In this document: positions 5,817 to 13,019 of the stretch, one piece after another
Layout of the letters: every line of letters begins with the position of its first letter
Position numbering within the stretch: the first letter of the stretch is position 1
From: a virus
Strand: one strand, 5' to 3'
IMG/VR virus record: IMGVR_UViG_3300032731_000311
Location: 1 to 20,592 of that record
Length of the DNA stretch: 20,592 nt
The notes under the pieces: generated by a model
The model's input: only the letters and a program-made list of their open reading frames with translations
The model's database searches: none
Told to the model about the DNA's origin: nothing
Translations under genes and position numbers: made by a program

Positions 5817-6981
5817 GAGGTATTTCGCCGGCGCTCCGATCCGTAAACAAGCTAAGGAAATATTTTGGAGTGATCTTAAAAATTATCTAAAAATCTTTAC
5901 TGTAGGTCGTCCCTCAGAGTCCGACCTGGTTATTAATTTATTTAATGGTACTGAGGTCCACGTTATCGGGTTGGACCGACCGGAGCGAATAGAGGGCCAG
6001 CCCTGGGACGGCTGTATTATAACAGAATTCCCAAATATTAAGCCTAGGGCCTGGGCCGAAAACATAAGACCCGCCCTGGCGGATACTAACGGCTGGGCGA
6101 TCCTGGAGGGAGTTCCTGAGGGCCGGGATCATTATTTTACTATGGCTAGCTATAACGCCGGGGGAGCGCTTCCCCCGACTATACCCTATTACGGAGCTTA
6201 TGGCCTTAACCCTGAGGACCCGGAGGTCTGTTTCTATTCCTGGTTTAGTTCCGATGTACTCCCTGTCTCAGAAATAGAGAGCGCTAGGCGTACCCTGGAC
6301 CCGCGGACATTCCGCCAGGAATACGAGGGGAGCTTTGAGGGTTACGAGGGGCTACTCTATTATGCTTTTAGCCAGGAAAACGAGGACGCCGATAAAACAG
6401 TTAGGGACCTTGACCGCCCGGTAATTTTAACCTGCGATTTTAATAAAAGTCCTATGGTTTGGGAGGTTGGCCAAATGACAAAAGCCTACCAAGCCGGCCG
6501 TGAGTACAAGGCCGTAAAAATAGTACAAGAGATTTCCATTCCTTTATTTGCCAAAACCCCCGCCGCCGTTCGCTTATTCCTAGACTATATGGAGGATCAC
6601 CAAAACAAAACAATATTTTTAACAGGTGACGCCTCGGGACAATGGGAGGGCCATAAGGACCACTCTACCGACTATGTAATTATCCGGGATTCCCTCAGGG
6701 AGGCCGGTTATAAGGTTTTTATGAGAGTACCCTCCCATAATCCCAGCGTTAACAATAGGGTTAATATTGTTAATTCACTTTGTAAAACCGCCTCCGACCT
6801 GGTTCGTTTATGGATAGTGCCTACGGCCACCTATTTACTCACTGACCTCCGACAAAACGAGGGCGACGACAAAGGCGGTAAAAATAAGGACGACGACGAG
6901 CGGACTCACGGGTCTGATGCTTTAGACGCCCTAATATGGTTAGAATTCGCGGATGAATTTTATAAGATGAAAGGTAACTAA
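5596..6981 (+). CDS. terL: Terminase large subunit (packaging ATPase/nuclease)
   Basis: The 461-residue DNA-packaging motor has an N-terminal ATPase with LTPIQ then Walker A SAGRRSRKT (49-57) and a Walker-B-like GCIITEF (139-145) in which the usual Asp before Glu is Thr. IRPALADTNGW (157-167) and EGVPEGRDHYF (171-181) are typical of the family. The C-terminal RNase H-like nuclease shows D281 (TCDFNKSP), D345 (LTGDASG) and H438/D441 (THGSDALDAL). Only ATG 5596 precedes Walker A in this frame, so the gene must overlap terS by 221 bases. GTG or TTG starts are possible but would still overlap. The ribosome site is weak (GGAA), which suggests coupling to terS translation. The portal gene follows directly. 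Confidence 0.93.
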   Translation: MIHSEAKELLRTSSIKLPPALLPLTPIQSHFLRNRRTLHPQAHRFQVLSAGRRSRKTLLGKRRLFYESIGQVNKRYFAGAPIRKQAKEIFWSDLKNYLKIFTVGRPSESDLVINLFNGTEVHVIGLDRPERIEGQPWDGCIITEFPNIKPRAWAENIRPALADTNGWAILEGVPEGRDHYFTMASYNAGGALPPTIPYYGAYGLNPEDPEVCFYSWFSSDVLPVSEIESARRTLDPRTFRQEYEGSFEGYEGLLYYAFSQENEDADKTVRDLDRPVILTCDFNKSPMVWEVGQMTKAYQAGREYKAVKIVQEISIPLFAKTPAAVRLFLDYMEDHQNKTIFLTGDASGQWEGHKDHSTDYVIIRDSLREAGYKVFMRVPSHNPSVNNRVNIVNSLCKTASDLVRLWIVPTATYLLTDLRQNEGDDKGGKNKDDDERTHGSDALDALIWLEFADEFYKMKGN

Positions 6982-8511
6982 ATGGCTATTACTATTTGGC
7001 AATTAAACAACATGTACGCCCGTAAGGAAATGGACGCTACGAGTGTAGCTCGCGCTCAAATACGGGACATTTTTTACGATATAGATACGGCCTGGATTAG
7101 AGACCTGTTACTCCAGGACCTTAAAAAGTATTTCGATGATAAAGATATTAGTTATATGAAACTTATTACCCTGGACTTTTTTGTCCCGGCCTTTATAGAT
7201 CGGATTAGTCACGTATACGATGAGCCTCCGATAATTAAGGCTCTCACCGAAAAAGGGGCATTAGATAAGAACAATAAAGACTTGGCAAAAATCCGCCAGT
7301 TACTTAACGAGACTAAATACGCTACCAGGTTTAACGAAAACCAGGAGCGGACGATCCTACATAACACTATATTGGTCCAGGCCCGTTACTATAAGGAATT
7401 GGACCGTATGTATATCCAAAACGGCTTTAATATCGGAAATACCAGGGTCCATACCTACCCCGGATTTATTGAGGAGGCCGCGATTATTGCTTACGAGACC
7501 TATAACCAGATGGAAGAAAAAACCTGGATCGTATGGGACCACTACAATAAAACGCTGTTCGAGGCTAAAGGGGACATTAAATATGAACCGGAAAGCCGGA
7601 GTATAATAGCAGATACTAAAAGAGCCGTAGGGGATAATAAAGACCTAGTCCAGCCTGGGGGAATATGGCCCTGGGTTAAATACCAGCATCGGGCCGATCC
7701 GGCTGATTATTGGGGGTCGGGAATAGACTCCATAATAGAGCTAGTCCGGGCAATGAATATTTTACTTACCGTTACCCAGGATGATAGTATCCAGGAAACT
7801 ATCCGAATACTATTCTTAAACTTTGATCCAGCCGGGAATAAGGGTGATAAAGGCCAATTAAAAGTAGGGTTACGTAATCCGGTATTTAAAGAGCAAAATT
7901 TGCCAGGTAAAGAAAACACCCTGGACGCTAAAATTCTGAGCGCGGACCTGTATAATAAGGAAATACTGGACCTAATCGAACGCCTGGCCGATATATTGGG
8001 CTCTATGCACAACGTAGATTCTGTACTAAAAACCAAGCTCCAGCAAGATATAAGCGGGATCGCCTTACGGCTCCGTAAAGAGCCGATCCTCCAGCGCTGG
8101 AGTAAAGATATTAATAATTTCCGTTATAGCGATATGGAACTAATTACGGCCCTTGTACGGGTACATAATTACCATAGAGGAGCCGAGAACAAGGGCGAGG
8201 TCGCTCAGGTAACAGATAAGCTAATTGACGAAAAGGTCTTGGATAACCTGGTTATTGATTATATGGAGCCTCAAATCATAACCGATGAAAAAGAGGAGTA
8301 CGAACTAGAACAGAACAAATGGCAGGACGGGACCAGCAATCCTATTGAGTGGGTACTCAGGGCTCACCCGGATTTCTACGGCGATCGGGATACCGCTATC
8401 AAATACATCGAGGAAAACCGCAAATTATTAAAGGACCTGGGGATTATAGCAGAATCCCAGGGGCTACTTGGTAATATGAGAGGTGGAAAACGTGGCGGAA
8501 CTGATAAATAA
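6982..8511 (+). CDS. Portal protein
   Basis: This 509-residue protein is the expected portal, the dodecameric ring through which DNA enters the capsid. The evidence is position directly after terL, a length typical of SPP1 gp6-like portals, and sequence features such as FFVPAFIDRISHVYDEPPII (~66-85), a central region with repeated aromatic strands, a long helix around 330-350 (ILDLIERLADILGSMHNVDS), and an acidic C-terminal region with ITDEKEEYELEQNKW. AAAGG precedes the ATG, and there is no gap to terL. The family is inferred from context and pattern rather than from an invariant motif. The end overlaps the next gene by 20 bases. Confidence 0.82.
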   Translation: MAITIWQLNNMYARKEMDATSVARAQIRDIFYDIDTAWIRDLLLQDLKKYFDDKDISYMKLITLDFFVPAFIDRISHVYDEPPIIKALTEKGALDKNNKDLAKIRQLLNETKYATRFNENQERTILHNTILVQARYYKELDRMYIQNGFNIGNTRVHTYPGFIEEAAIIAYETYNQMEEKTWIVWDHYNKTLFEAKGDIKYEPESRSIIADTKRAVGDNKDLVQPGGIWPWVKYQHRADPADYWGSGIDSIIELVRAMNILLTVTQDDSIQETIRILFLNFDPAGNKGDKGQLKVGLRNPVFKEQNLPGKENTLDAKILSADLYNKEILDLIERLADILGSMHNVDSVLKTKLQQDISGIALRLRKEPILQRWSKDINNFRYSDMELITALVRVHNYHRGAENKGEVAQVTDKLIDEKVLDNLVIDYMEPQIITDEKEEYELEQNKWQDGTSNPIEWVLRAHPDFYGDRDTAIKYIEENRKLLKDLGIIAESQGLLGNMRGGKRGGTDK

Positions 8512-8728
8512 ACATATAGATAAAATCGACGCGATCCAGGAAGCAATCCAGGACGATGCCGACGCGATCCTCCGCGAGTTTGACCTGGACAGATTTTTTA
8601 AAAACCCTGAAAAATACCTGGAGGAAATAGCGGACGCTTTTTTAGATGACCATTTACCGGAATTGATCCAGGCCGCCCAGGAGGGCGAGCGTTTCGGCCT
8701 GGAAATCCTGGATAACCTGGAGCCCTAA
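8492..8728 (+). CDS. Small acidic helical protein after the portal
   Basis: This encodes 78 residues from GTG 8492, chosen because AGAGGTGG at 8479-8486 lies 5 bases upstream. An in-frame GTG at 8483 would overlap that site. The protein is almost wholly acidic helix (AELINKHIDKIDAIQEAIQD, LEEIADAFLDDHLPELIQAA), consistent with a coiled-coil or helical-bundle factor. A portal chaperone or internal head protein is possible from position only. Confidence 0.6.
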   Translation: MAELINKHIDKIDAIQEAIQDDADAILREFDLDRFFKNPEKYLEEIADAFLDDHLPELIQAAQEGERFGLEILDNLEP

Positions 8729-8729
8729 T

Positions 8730-9041
8730 ATGAAGTGGGTTTATATAGTTACTATTACGGTAGGTTTTTGGCTGAATTTACCCTGCCCCTCCTGGGAATA
8801 TAATATAATCCAACCCGACGGAGTTGATACCTTAATTTCTATCTATGATCGGGAAATGCTAGAGGATATTGTCGGCGCTCCCTGTCCCCTGGATCATGGC
8901 CGCTATACGTATTTAGAGTATCGCCGGACATTTGATAATAAATTGTGTGCAGAGGCCTTTAAAGAGAGCCTCCCGCTATATAAAGGGAAATACTTACTTA
9001 AGCGGTCCCTGGACTCTATGGAGGTTAATATTGACTATTGA
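8730..9041 (+). CDS. Small protein with hydrophobic N-terminus
   Basis: This is a 103-residue protein. The N-terminus MKWVYIVTITVGFWLNLPCP looks like a short signal peptide or anchor, with Cys19 near a possible cleavage or lipidation position although the lipobox is poor. The rest is charged, with two more Cys (52 and 73). No family is recognised. It starts 2 bases after the previous stop, 8 bases behind GGAG, and ends in TGA that lies inside the next gene. Confidence 0.5.
   Translation: MKWVYIVTITVGFWLNLPCPSWEYNIIQPDGVDTLISIYDREMLEDIVGAPCPLDHGRYTYLEYRRTFDNKLCAEAFKESLPLYKGKYLLKRSLDSMEVNIDY
9020..9025 (+). promoter_or_regulatory. Ribosome binding site deciding a TTG start
   Basis: GGAGGT lies inside the end of the preceding gene, 5 bases upstream of TTG 9031. 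No ATG or GTG lies at a suitable distance in any frame, so the site supports TTG initiation. Confidence 0.55.
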
Positions 9042-9195
9042 AGCCCAGGCCATAATTGAGGCTTATGTAGATAAATTACTTTTGGGAGGGTACTACCGTG
9101 CCGGCTCCAGGGCCGATCGTATAACCTACCTGGCTCGCCGACTAAAGAATAAACTAAATCATATAGTTGGAATAAAAGCGAATCAATGGCCGTAA
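9031..9195 (+). CDS. 54-residue protein with TTG start
   Basis: The start TTG 9031 is chosen because a full GGAGGT at 9020-9025 stands 5 bases before it. The longer in-frame ATG at 8932 would lie deep inside the upstream gene without a ribosome site. The product is a small basic helical protein (TIEAQAIIEAYVDKLLLGGY then RLKNKLNHIVG). It overlaps the genes on both sides by about 10 bases. The role is unknown; its place between portal and virion-morphogenesis genes suggests a connector or assembly accessory. Confidence 0.5.
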   Translation: MTIEAQAIIEAYVDKLLLGGYYRAGSRADRITYLARRLKNKLNHIVGIKANQWP

Positions 9196-9653
9196 AGACC
9201 GTAACGGATACTTTCGATATTCGCCTGGCTATAAAGACCTTAAAAAGGTTTACTCCGGTAATAGTAAACGACGCCGCCGATATTGTTAAAAAAGATATTA
9301 CTGCCGGGATTGAATACGGACGCGATATTAAAGGTAAACCACTCACTCCCTTACTACCGGCCACGATCAAAGCCAAGCGATCTAAAGGCGTAGAGTTTCC
9401 CCGGCGGATACTATGGGAAAAGGGTATAATGCAAAACTCCTATGTTAACCAAAGAGCTACCAGGAGGATACCTGTAGCCGTGTTAATCTGCCCGAAGTCA
9501 AGGACTGAAATAGGCGGATACCATCAAAAAGGGGAGGGAAATAATCCGGTCCGGGAATGGTTCGGAATATCTACGACCGCCCACAAAAGAATAGATGAGC
9601 ATATCAGGATAAAATTAATTGAAATACTCCGGTCCGGCTGGGGCCTTAAATAA
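9186..9653 (+). CDS. Phage virion morphogenesis protein (Mu gpG-like)
   Basis: The product has 155 residues and looks like the phage virion-morphogenesis family, which acts in tail completion or head-tail joining. The features are an N-terminal helical region, GKPLTPLLPATIKAKRSKG (50-68), and the C-terminal signature YHQKGEGNNPVREWFGIS (112-129) followed by a final helix. In Mu the gpG gene adjoins gpF; here the MuF-like gene follows directly by a one-base TAATG overlap, so the pair is kept in reversed order. The start overlaps the preceding gene by 10 bases, with only a weak ribosome site. Confidence 0.72.
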   Translation: MAVKTVTDTFDIRLAIKTLKRFTPVIVNDAADIVKKDITAGIEYGRDIKGKPLTPLLPATIKAKRSKGVEFPRRILWEKGIMQNSYVNQRATRRIPVAVLICPKSRTEIGGYHQKGEGNNPVREWFGISTTAHKRIDEHIRIKLIEILRSGWGLK

Positions 9654-11002
9654 TGCCAAGTTTCCAGACCTATGTAGATACTGAGGCAATGAAATTAATA
9701 ATAGGTTCCGAACTCGAGGAGACTATTACCAGGTTCTTAGGTGAATACCAGAAAACAGTAACCAGGTTAACGGCCGCCGGTATGCCAGCTAATCAGATTC
9801 GTAGAATAATAGAGAATGATCTCCAGGGATCGGGTCGCCTATTCGGCCAGCTAAAAAATGGGATTAGTAAGGGAGTAGGTCGAGGGGCCGGCGATATATC
9901 CGGGGAGGTCTCCGAACAGGTCCAAGTAAAAAAGAAAATTAAGAAGTTTAGATGGGTTACCGTATCCGTAAAACCCTGTCCCGATTGCTCCCCCAGGCAT
10001 AACCGCAAGGAAACTATGTCTACCTGGAGGAAAATAGGTAAACCCCGGTCCGGCTTTAGTGTCTGCCAGGGCTCCTGTAAGTGCCGCCTGGTAGCCGAGA
10101 AATACAAGGGGAGGATTAAAAAGCCTATTATCCGTCAAACCTCCTACCTTAATAGTAATATGGCCGGGAAACATAAATCTATCAAGCAAGCGGAAGCCTG
10201 GGCTAATCATAATTATAAAAATGTTCAATTTGATTATATAGGAATGGAATTACGGTCAGCTAACGACCTTAATAAACAATATAAAATACTGGCTAAGGAT
10301 TTCCCGGAGGTCTCCGATCGGCTGGAATACGTCGGGACATTCCGCAACTATATTCCTAATAAAGCCAAAACTCCAGGGTATAGTCAGAAATATTTTGCCA
10401 ATAAACGGCGGTATAAATGGGCTGGTAAACGGCGGAACTGGATAGGATTCGCTGTCCAAGACGGTTATACGATTGGGTTAAACCCTAAATATTACGGAAA
10501 CTACGACTTTTTTAAAAAGTCAGTCTCCAGGCTGGTAAATAGTGGATACCATCCTCTCGGCTGTGCTAACCCGGCGAGTATATTAACTCATGAGTGGGGC
10601 CACATGGTAGAGAATTGGATTAGGCGGGACCTGGGAAACGTAGCTGTAGCGGAATATTACGCGGCCACCGATGCAGTCGGCCTGGTCCGCTCTACATTCC
10701 AGGAATTTATAGATGCCTGGAGATTAAATAGTAAGGCCCGTTTATCAGTAAGCGAGTACTCTATGGAAAGTATGCGGGAAACCTGGGCCGAGGCCTTTAG
10801 TCAGGTGTATCATGCCAGTAACGACGTACTCCCGGAATTTTCCAGGAGAGTAAAATACTTTTTAGAGGAAATCCTAGACCGGTCGAGATGGGTTAAGCCG
10901 GTAGATGCCTGGTATGTAATAAGGGATCAGGCGGCTAAGGATAAAATAAAATATTACCTGGCGGAAATCAGGGAACTCTTAGGAATCCTCCCGCCTCAAT
11001 AG
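9653..11002 (+). CDS. MuF-like minor head protein fused to a zinc metallopeptidase domain
   Basis: This 449-residue protein has two parts. Residues ~1-100 are helical, followed by a MuF-type zinc module: Cys109 and Cys112 (CPDC), GKPRSGFSVC with Cys138, and CKC with Cys142 and Cys144. MuF/SPP1 gp7 proteins bind the portal and enter the capsid. After a basic linker (~150-180), the C-terminal part has ILTHEWGHMVE (310-320), an HExxH zincin motif with His313, Glu314 and His317. A downstream SEYSMESMRETWAEAF (367-382) has Glu376 or Glu380 as possible third ligand, matching the AEAF segment of zincin-like phage and toxin domains. MuF proteins with C-terminal toxin or enzyme domains are a known polymorphic-toxin class. 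Alternatively, the domain could be the capsid-maturation protease, since none other is visible. Domain assignment is by motif. Confidence 0.72.
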   Translation: MPSFQTYVDTEAMKLIIGSELEETITRFLGEYQKTVTRLTAAGMPANQIRRIIENDLQGSGRLFGQLKNGISKGVGRGAGDISGEVSEQVQVKKKIKKFRWVTVSVKPCPDCSPRHNRKETMSTWRKIGKPRSGFSVCQGSCKCRLVAEKYKGRIKKPIIRQTSYLNSNMAGKHKSIKQAEAWANHNYKNVQFDYIGMELRSANDLNKQYKILAKDFPEVSDRLEYVGTFRNYIPNKAKTPGYSQKYFANKRRYKWAGKRRNWIGFAVQDGYTIGLNPKYYGNYDFFKKSVSRLVNSGYHPLGCANPASILTHEWGHMVENWIRRDLGNVAVAEYYAATDAVGLVRSTFQEFIDAWRLNSKARLSVSEYSMESMRETWAEAFSQVYHASNDVLPEFSRRVKYFLEEILDRSRWVKPVDAWYVIRDQAAKDKIKYYLAEIRELLGILPPQ

Positions 11003-11013
11003 GAGATAAAGTT

Positions 11014-11205
11014 ATGTATGGAGAACGTCCAATATGTTACACTTGTTCAAGGTTTTGGAGATTAAGCTTTGATCTTCGAAAATGCGACGCTTACCCTAAG
11101 GGGGTCCCTGAGGACATTATTGGGGCCAGTAACGACCATAAGGAAAAATTCGACGGAGATCACGGTCTCCAGTATGAAAAAGGGGAGCCTCAGGACAGGG
11201 AATAA
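11014..11205 (+). CDS. Small Cys-containing conserved phage protein
   Basis: The product has 63 residues with CYTC at 8-11, Cys24 and then KGVPEDIIGASNDHKEKF and GDHGLQYE. The pattern CxxC, C-x-AYPxGIPxxI, DHxxxFxGDxGxxY recurs in small proteins encoded near head genes of tailed phages; its role is unknown to me. AGGAG overlaps the previous stop 9-13 bases upstream of the ATG. It is the last gene before an internal promoter. Confidence 0.65.
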   Translation: MYGERPICYTCSRFWRLSFDLRKCDAYPKGVPEDIIGASNDHKEKFDGDHGLQYEKGEPQDRE

Positions 11206-11224
11206 TAAGTGTACAAATTCTTAC

Positions 11225-11252
11225 TTGCATAATAATAATAACAAACTATAAT
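11225..11252 (+). promoter_or_regulatory. Sigma-70-type promoter for the scaffold/capsid genes
   Basis: TTGCAT (11225-11230), a 16-base spacer, and TATAAT (11247-11252) form a near-consensus promoter. Transcription starting about 7 bases after the -10 box would begin at 11258-11260, directly at ATG 11261, so the message would have essentially no leader. No Shine-Dalgarno site precedes that ATG, which fits. It would give the scaffold and capsid genes their own strong transcription. Confidence 0.55.
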
Positions 11253-11260
11253 ATTACAAT

Positions 11261-11905
11261 ATGGGTAAAGCAAAATCCGAAATAATTAATGAAACCCTCC
11301 GGGCTGTCTATTCTAAGGTAACTGGATTCGACGATGCCGAGGAGGTCCTAACTGTCCTAAAGCAAGTGGAGAGTTTGGTAGTTGACTTGGGTACTACCGT
11401 CGAGGCTTTCGGTCGTGAGAACAAAACAAAAACGACCTCAATTACTACCCTCGAAAATAAGGTAAGTACCCTCGAAACCGACCTAGCCACCGCTAAAAAC
11501 ACTATAAGCGAGTCCGACACTGAGGGACTCCAGGCCAAGATTACCACGCTCCAGACCGAGAAAACCGATTGGACTAAAGAACGATCCGACCGGGTTAAGG
11601 CACGGCTGGAGGTAATCGCTAAACACCCCCAATTTAAAACGATCCAGGAAACCGGCGTATTTAAAGGTATTTCAATCGACAAGGATACTAGTAAGGTAGT
11701 ATTTGCCGAGGACCTTAAGCCGGAGGCGATTCTGGAAATGGGTGATAAGGCCGAGGAGTATATCAAGTTAGGAGTATTTGGCAAGGTTAATGAACTGGAT
11801 ACTCCTCAGGACCAGCGCTTACACCCGGACGACAAGCCGATCGAAGTTACTGACCGTAGCTCGCTGGGTGATAAGATTACTACCGGTCTAAAAGAGTATA
11901 CCTAG
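11261..11905 (+). CDS. Probable capsid scaffolding protein
   Basis: The 214-residue product lies directly upstream of the major capsid gene. Residues ~45-115 are a long Ser/Thr-rich coiled coil (TTLENKVSTLETDLATAKNT, LQAKITTLQTEKTDWTKERS), followed by a compact alpha/beta part and an acidic C-terminus. Position, size and coiled coil match scaffolding proteins that organise capsid protein during assembly and then leave the shell. Since no Shine-Dalgarno site precedes ATG 11261 and a promoter ends 8 bases before it, translation is probably leaderless. No protease motif is seen. Confidence 0.65.
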   Translation: MGKAKSEIINETLRAVYSKVTGFDDAEEVLTVLKQVESLVVDLGTTVEAFGRENKTKTTSITTLENKVSTLETDLATAKNTISESDTEGLQAKITTLQTEKTDWTKERSDRVKARLEVIAKHPQFKTIQETGVFKGISIDKDTSKVVFAEDLKPEAILEMGDKAEEYIKLGVFGKVNELDTPQDQRLHPDDKPIEVTDRSSLGDKITTGLKEYT

Positions 11906-11907
11906 AT

Positions 11908-11928
11908 ATTATTTAATCACTAAATAAT
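11908..11928 (+). promoter_or_regulatory. AT-rich hairpin in the capsid gene leader
   Basis: ATTATTTA-ATCAC-TAAATAAT is a perfect 8-base inverted repeat with a 5-base loop, ending 2 bases before the capsid ribosome site (AGGAGG, 11931-11936). A hairpin here would leave the ribosome site exposed and might protect the 5' end of a processed capsid message. A protein-binding operator is also possible. Confidence 0.45.
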
Positions 11929-11930
11929 TT

Positions 11931-11936
11931 AGGAGG
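11931..11936 (+). promoter_or_regulatory. Strong ribosome binding site of the major capsid gene
   Basis: AGGAGG, 6 bases before ATG 11943, is among the best Shine-Dalgarno matches in the window, as expected for the most abundant virion protein. Confidence 0.7.
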
Positions 11937-11942
11937 TCTATT

Positions 11943-12902
11943 ATGGCCGGTATTCGTGCGGCGGACTTACAGTACGTCCTTAATGTTATACCCCTCTCAG
12001 ACTATCAAAAGGCTTTTGCCCTTGATGAAACCTTTATCAATTTAATCGGTGGGCTTAAACCCGGACCGGGTCGCCTACAAATTCCATTCCATCACGCCGG
12101 CAACACTACCGCCGGGTCGTTTATCGAGGGTGACGACCTGAGTACTGCCGGAAAACAGAGCCGTAGGCTCCTGTCTTTCGATTATAAGCGTATTTATGTA
12201 ACTGCCGGGGTCGATGGTCTCCAGGAAGCTATCGCGAATAATGGTGGTATCGTCAAAATAAATGATTTACTTAACCTCGAGGTTATGCAAGCCGTCGAGG
12301 ACCTCCTGGACGAACTTAATACCCAGACCCTTAGCGACGGGACCGGGAACTCCAGCGCAGACGTAGACGGTCTCCAGTTTCAAATTGCTGACGACAATAC
12401 CTGGGGGGGGCTGGCTCGCGCTTCTTATGCCTGGCTCCAGAGCTACGTTAACGATAACGGTGGAGCTAATCGGGCATTGACCGAGGCCCTTATGCGAACT
12501 ATGCACAATACCGCCGTAGATACCCGGAAAGCAAAATACAACGCTATATTTTGCGGGTCCGATTTATACGACGCTTACGAGGATTTAATGGGCGATCGCA
12601 AGCGTTATATTGATATGAAAGTCGGTGATATATCATTTAAAGGCCTGTCCTTTAAACAGCGTCCGCTTATCAATATTCCGGGCTTTGCCGCTAACCGGAT
12701 GGACTTTGTCCGCCGGGGTGATTTCTCCCTTAAATATCTACCTATCCAGTCGATCGACAATAAAAACCGGATAGTTAAAGGCCCCTTTAAGGTCGAGGAA
12801 GTCGCGTCCAATAGTGACGATACATATTTCAATATTATTATGTATCCTCAATTAATGTGCCTGAACCCCTGGAAGCAATTAAGCCTCCAGGATGTCGAGT
12901 AA
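11943..12902 (+). CDS. Major capsid protein
   Basis: This 319-residue protein forms the icosahedral shell. Support comes from its place after the scaffold candidate, its size, its strong ribosome site and its HK97-fold-like pattern. It has an N-terminal arm, an extended region (IPFHHAGNTTAGSFIEGDDL), a long spine-type helix (INDLLNLEVMQAVEDLLDEL), a central AMHNTAVDTRKAKYNAIFCG-like A domain and a final beta segment ending in NPWKQLSLQDVE. Unlike HK97 itself it has no long N-terminal delta domain, which agrees with a separate scaffold gene. No single invariant motif defines the family, so the call rests on several lines together. A GC-rich hairpin follows the stop. Confidence 0.85.
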   Translation: MAGIRAADLQYVLNVIPLSDYQKAFALDETFINLIGGLKPGPGRLQIPFHHAGNTTAGSFIEGDDLSTAGKQSRRLLSFDYKRIYVTAGVDGLQEAIANNGGIVKINDLLNLEVMQAVEDLLDELNTQTLSDGTGNSSADVDGLQFQIADDNTWGGLARASYAWLQSYVNDNGGANRALTEALMRTMHNTAVDTRKAKYNAIFCGSDLYDAYEDLMGDRKRYIDMKVGDISFKGLSFKQRPLINIPGFAANRMDFVRRGDFSLKYLPIQSIDNKNRIVKGPFKVEEVASNSDDTYFNIIMYPQLMCLNPWKQLSLQDVE

Positions 12903-12915
12903 TAATTAGTTGATC

Positions 12916-12951
12916 GGGGCCGGTCTTTTTTCCTCCTTATGTTCCGGCCCC
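12916..12951 (+). terminator. GC-rich hairpin after the capsid gene
   Basis: GGGGCCGG (12916-12923) and CCGGCCCC (12944-12951) form a perfect 8-base stem around a 20-base pyrimidine-rich loop containing T6. There is no T-run after the stem, so it is not a textbook intrinsic terminator. It may cause partial termination or protect the 3' end of the capsid message. Confidence 0.45.
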
Positions 12952-13019
12952 TCCGCTTTCCAATTATGCCGACCAAACAACCTAAACCGAAATTTTCAGA
13001 CAATAACCGGAGGTAAATA

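Noticed and set aside
8932-9030. Longer N-terminus for the gene ending at 9195
   Set aside because: The ATG at 8932 has no ribosome site and lies in the middle of the preceding gene, whereas TTG 9031 has GGAGGT at ideal spacing.
11308-11784. Minus-strand ORF (158 codons) opposite the scaffold gene
   Set aside because: The product is Ser/Val-rich without domains and mirrors the coiled-coil codons on the other strand.
12966-13016. 16-codon ORF between capsid and secreted protein
   Set aside because: It is too short, without a ribosome site, and its end coincides with the ribosome site of the next gene.
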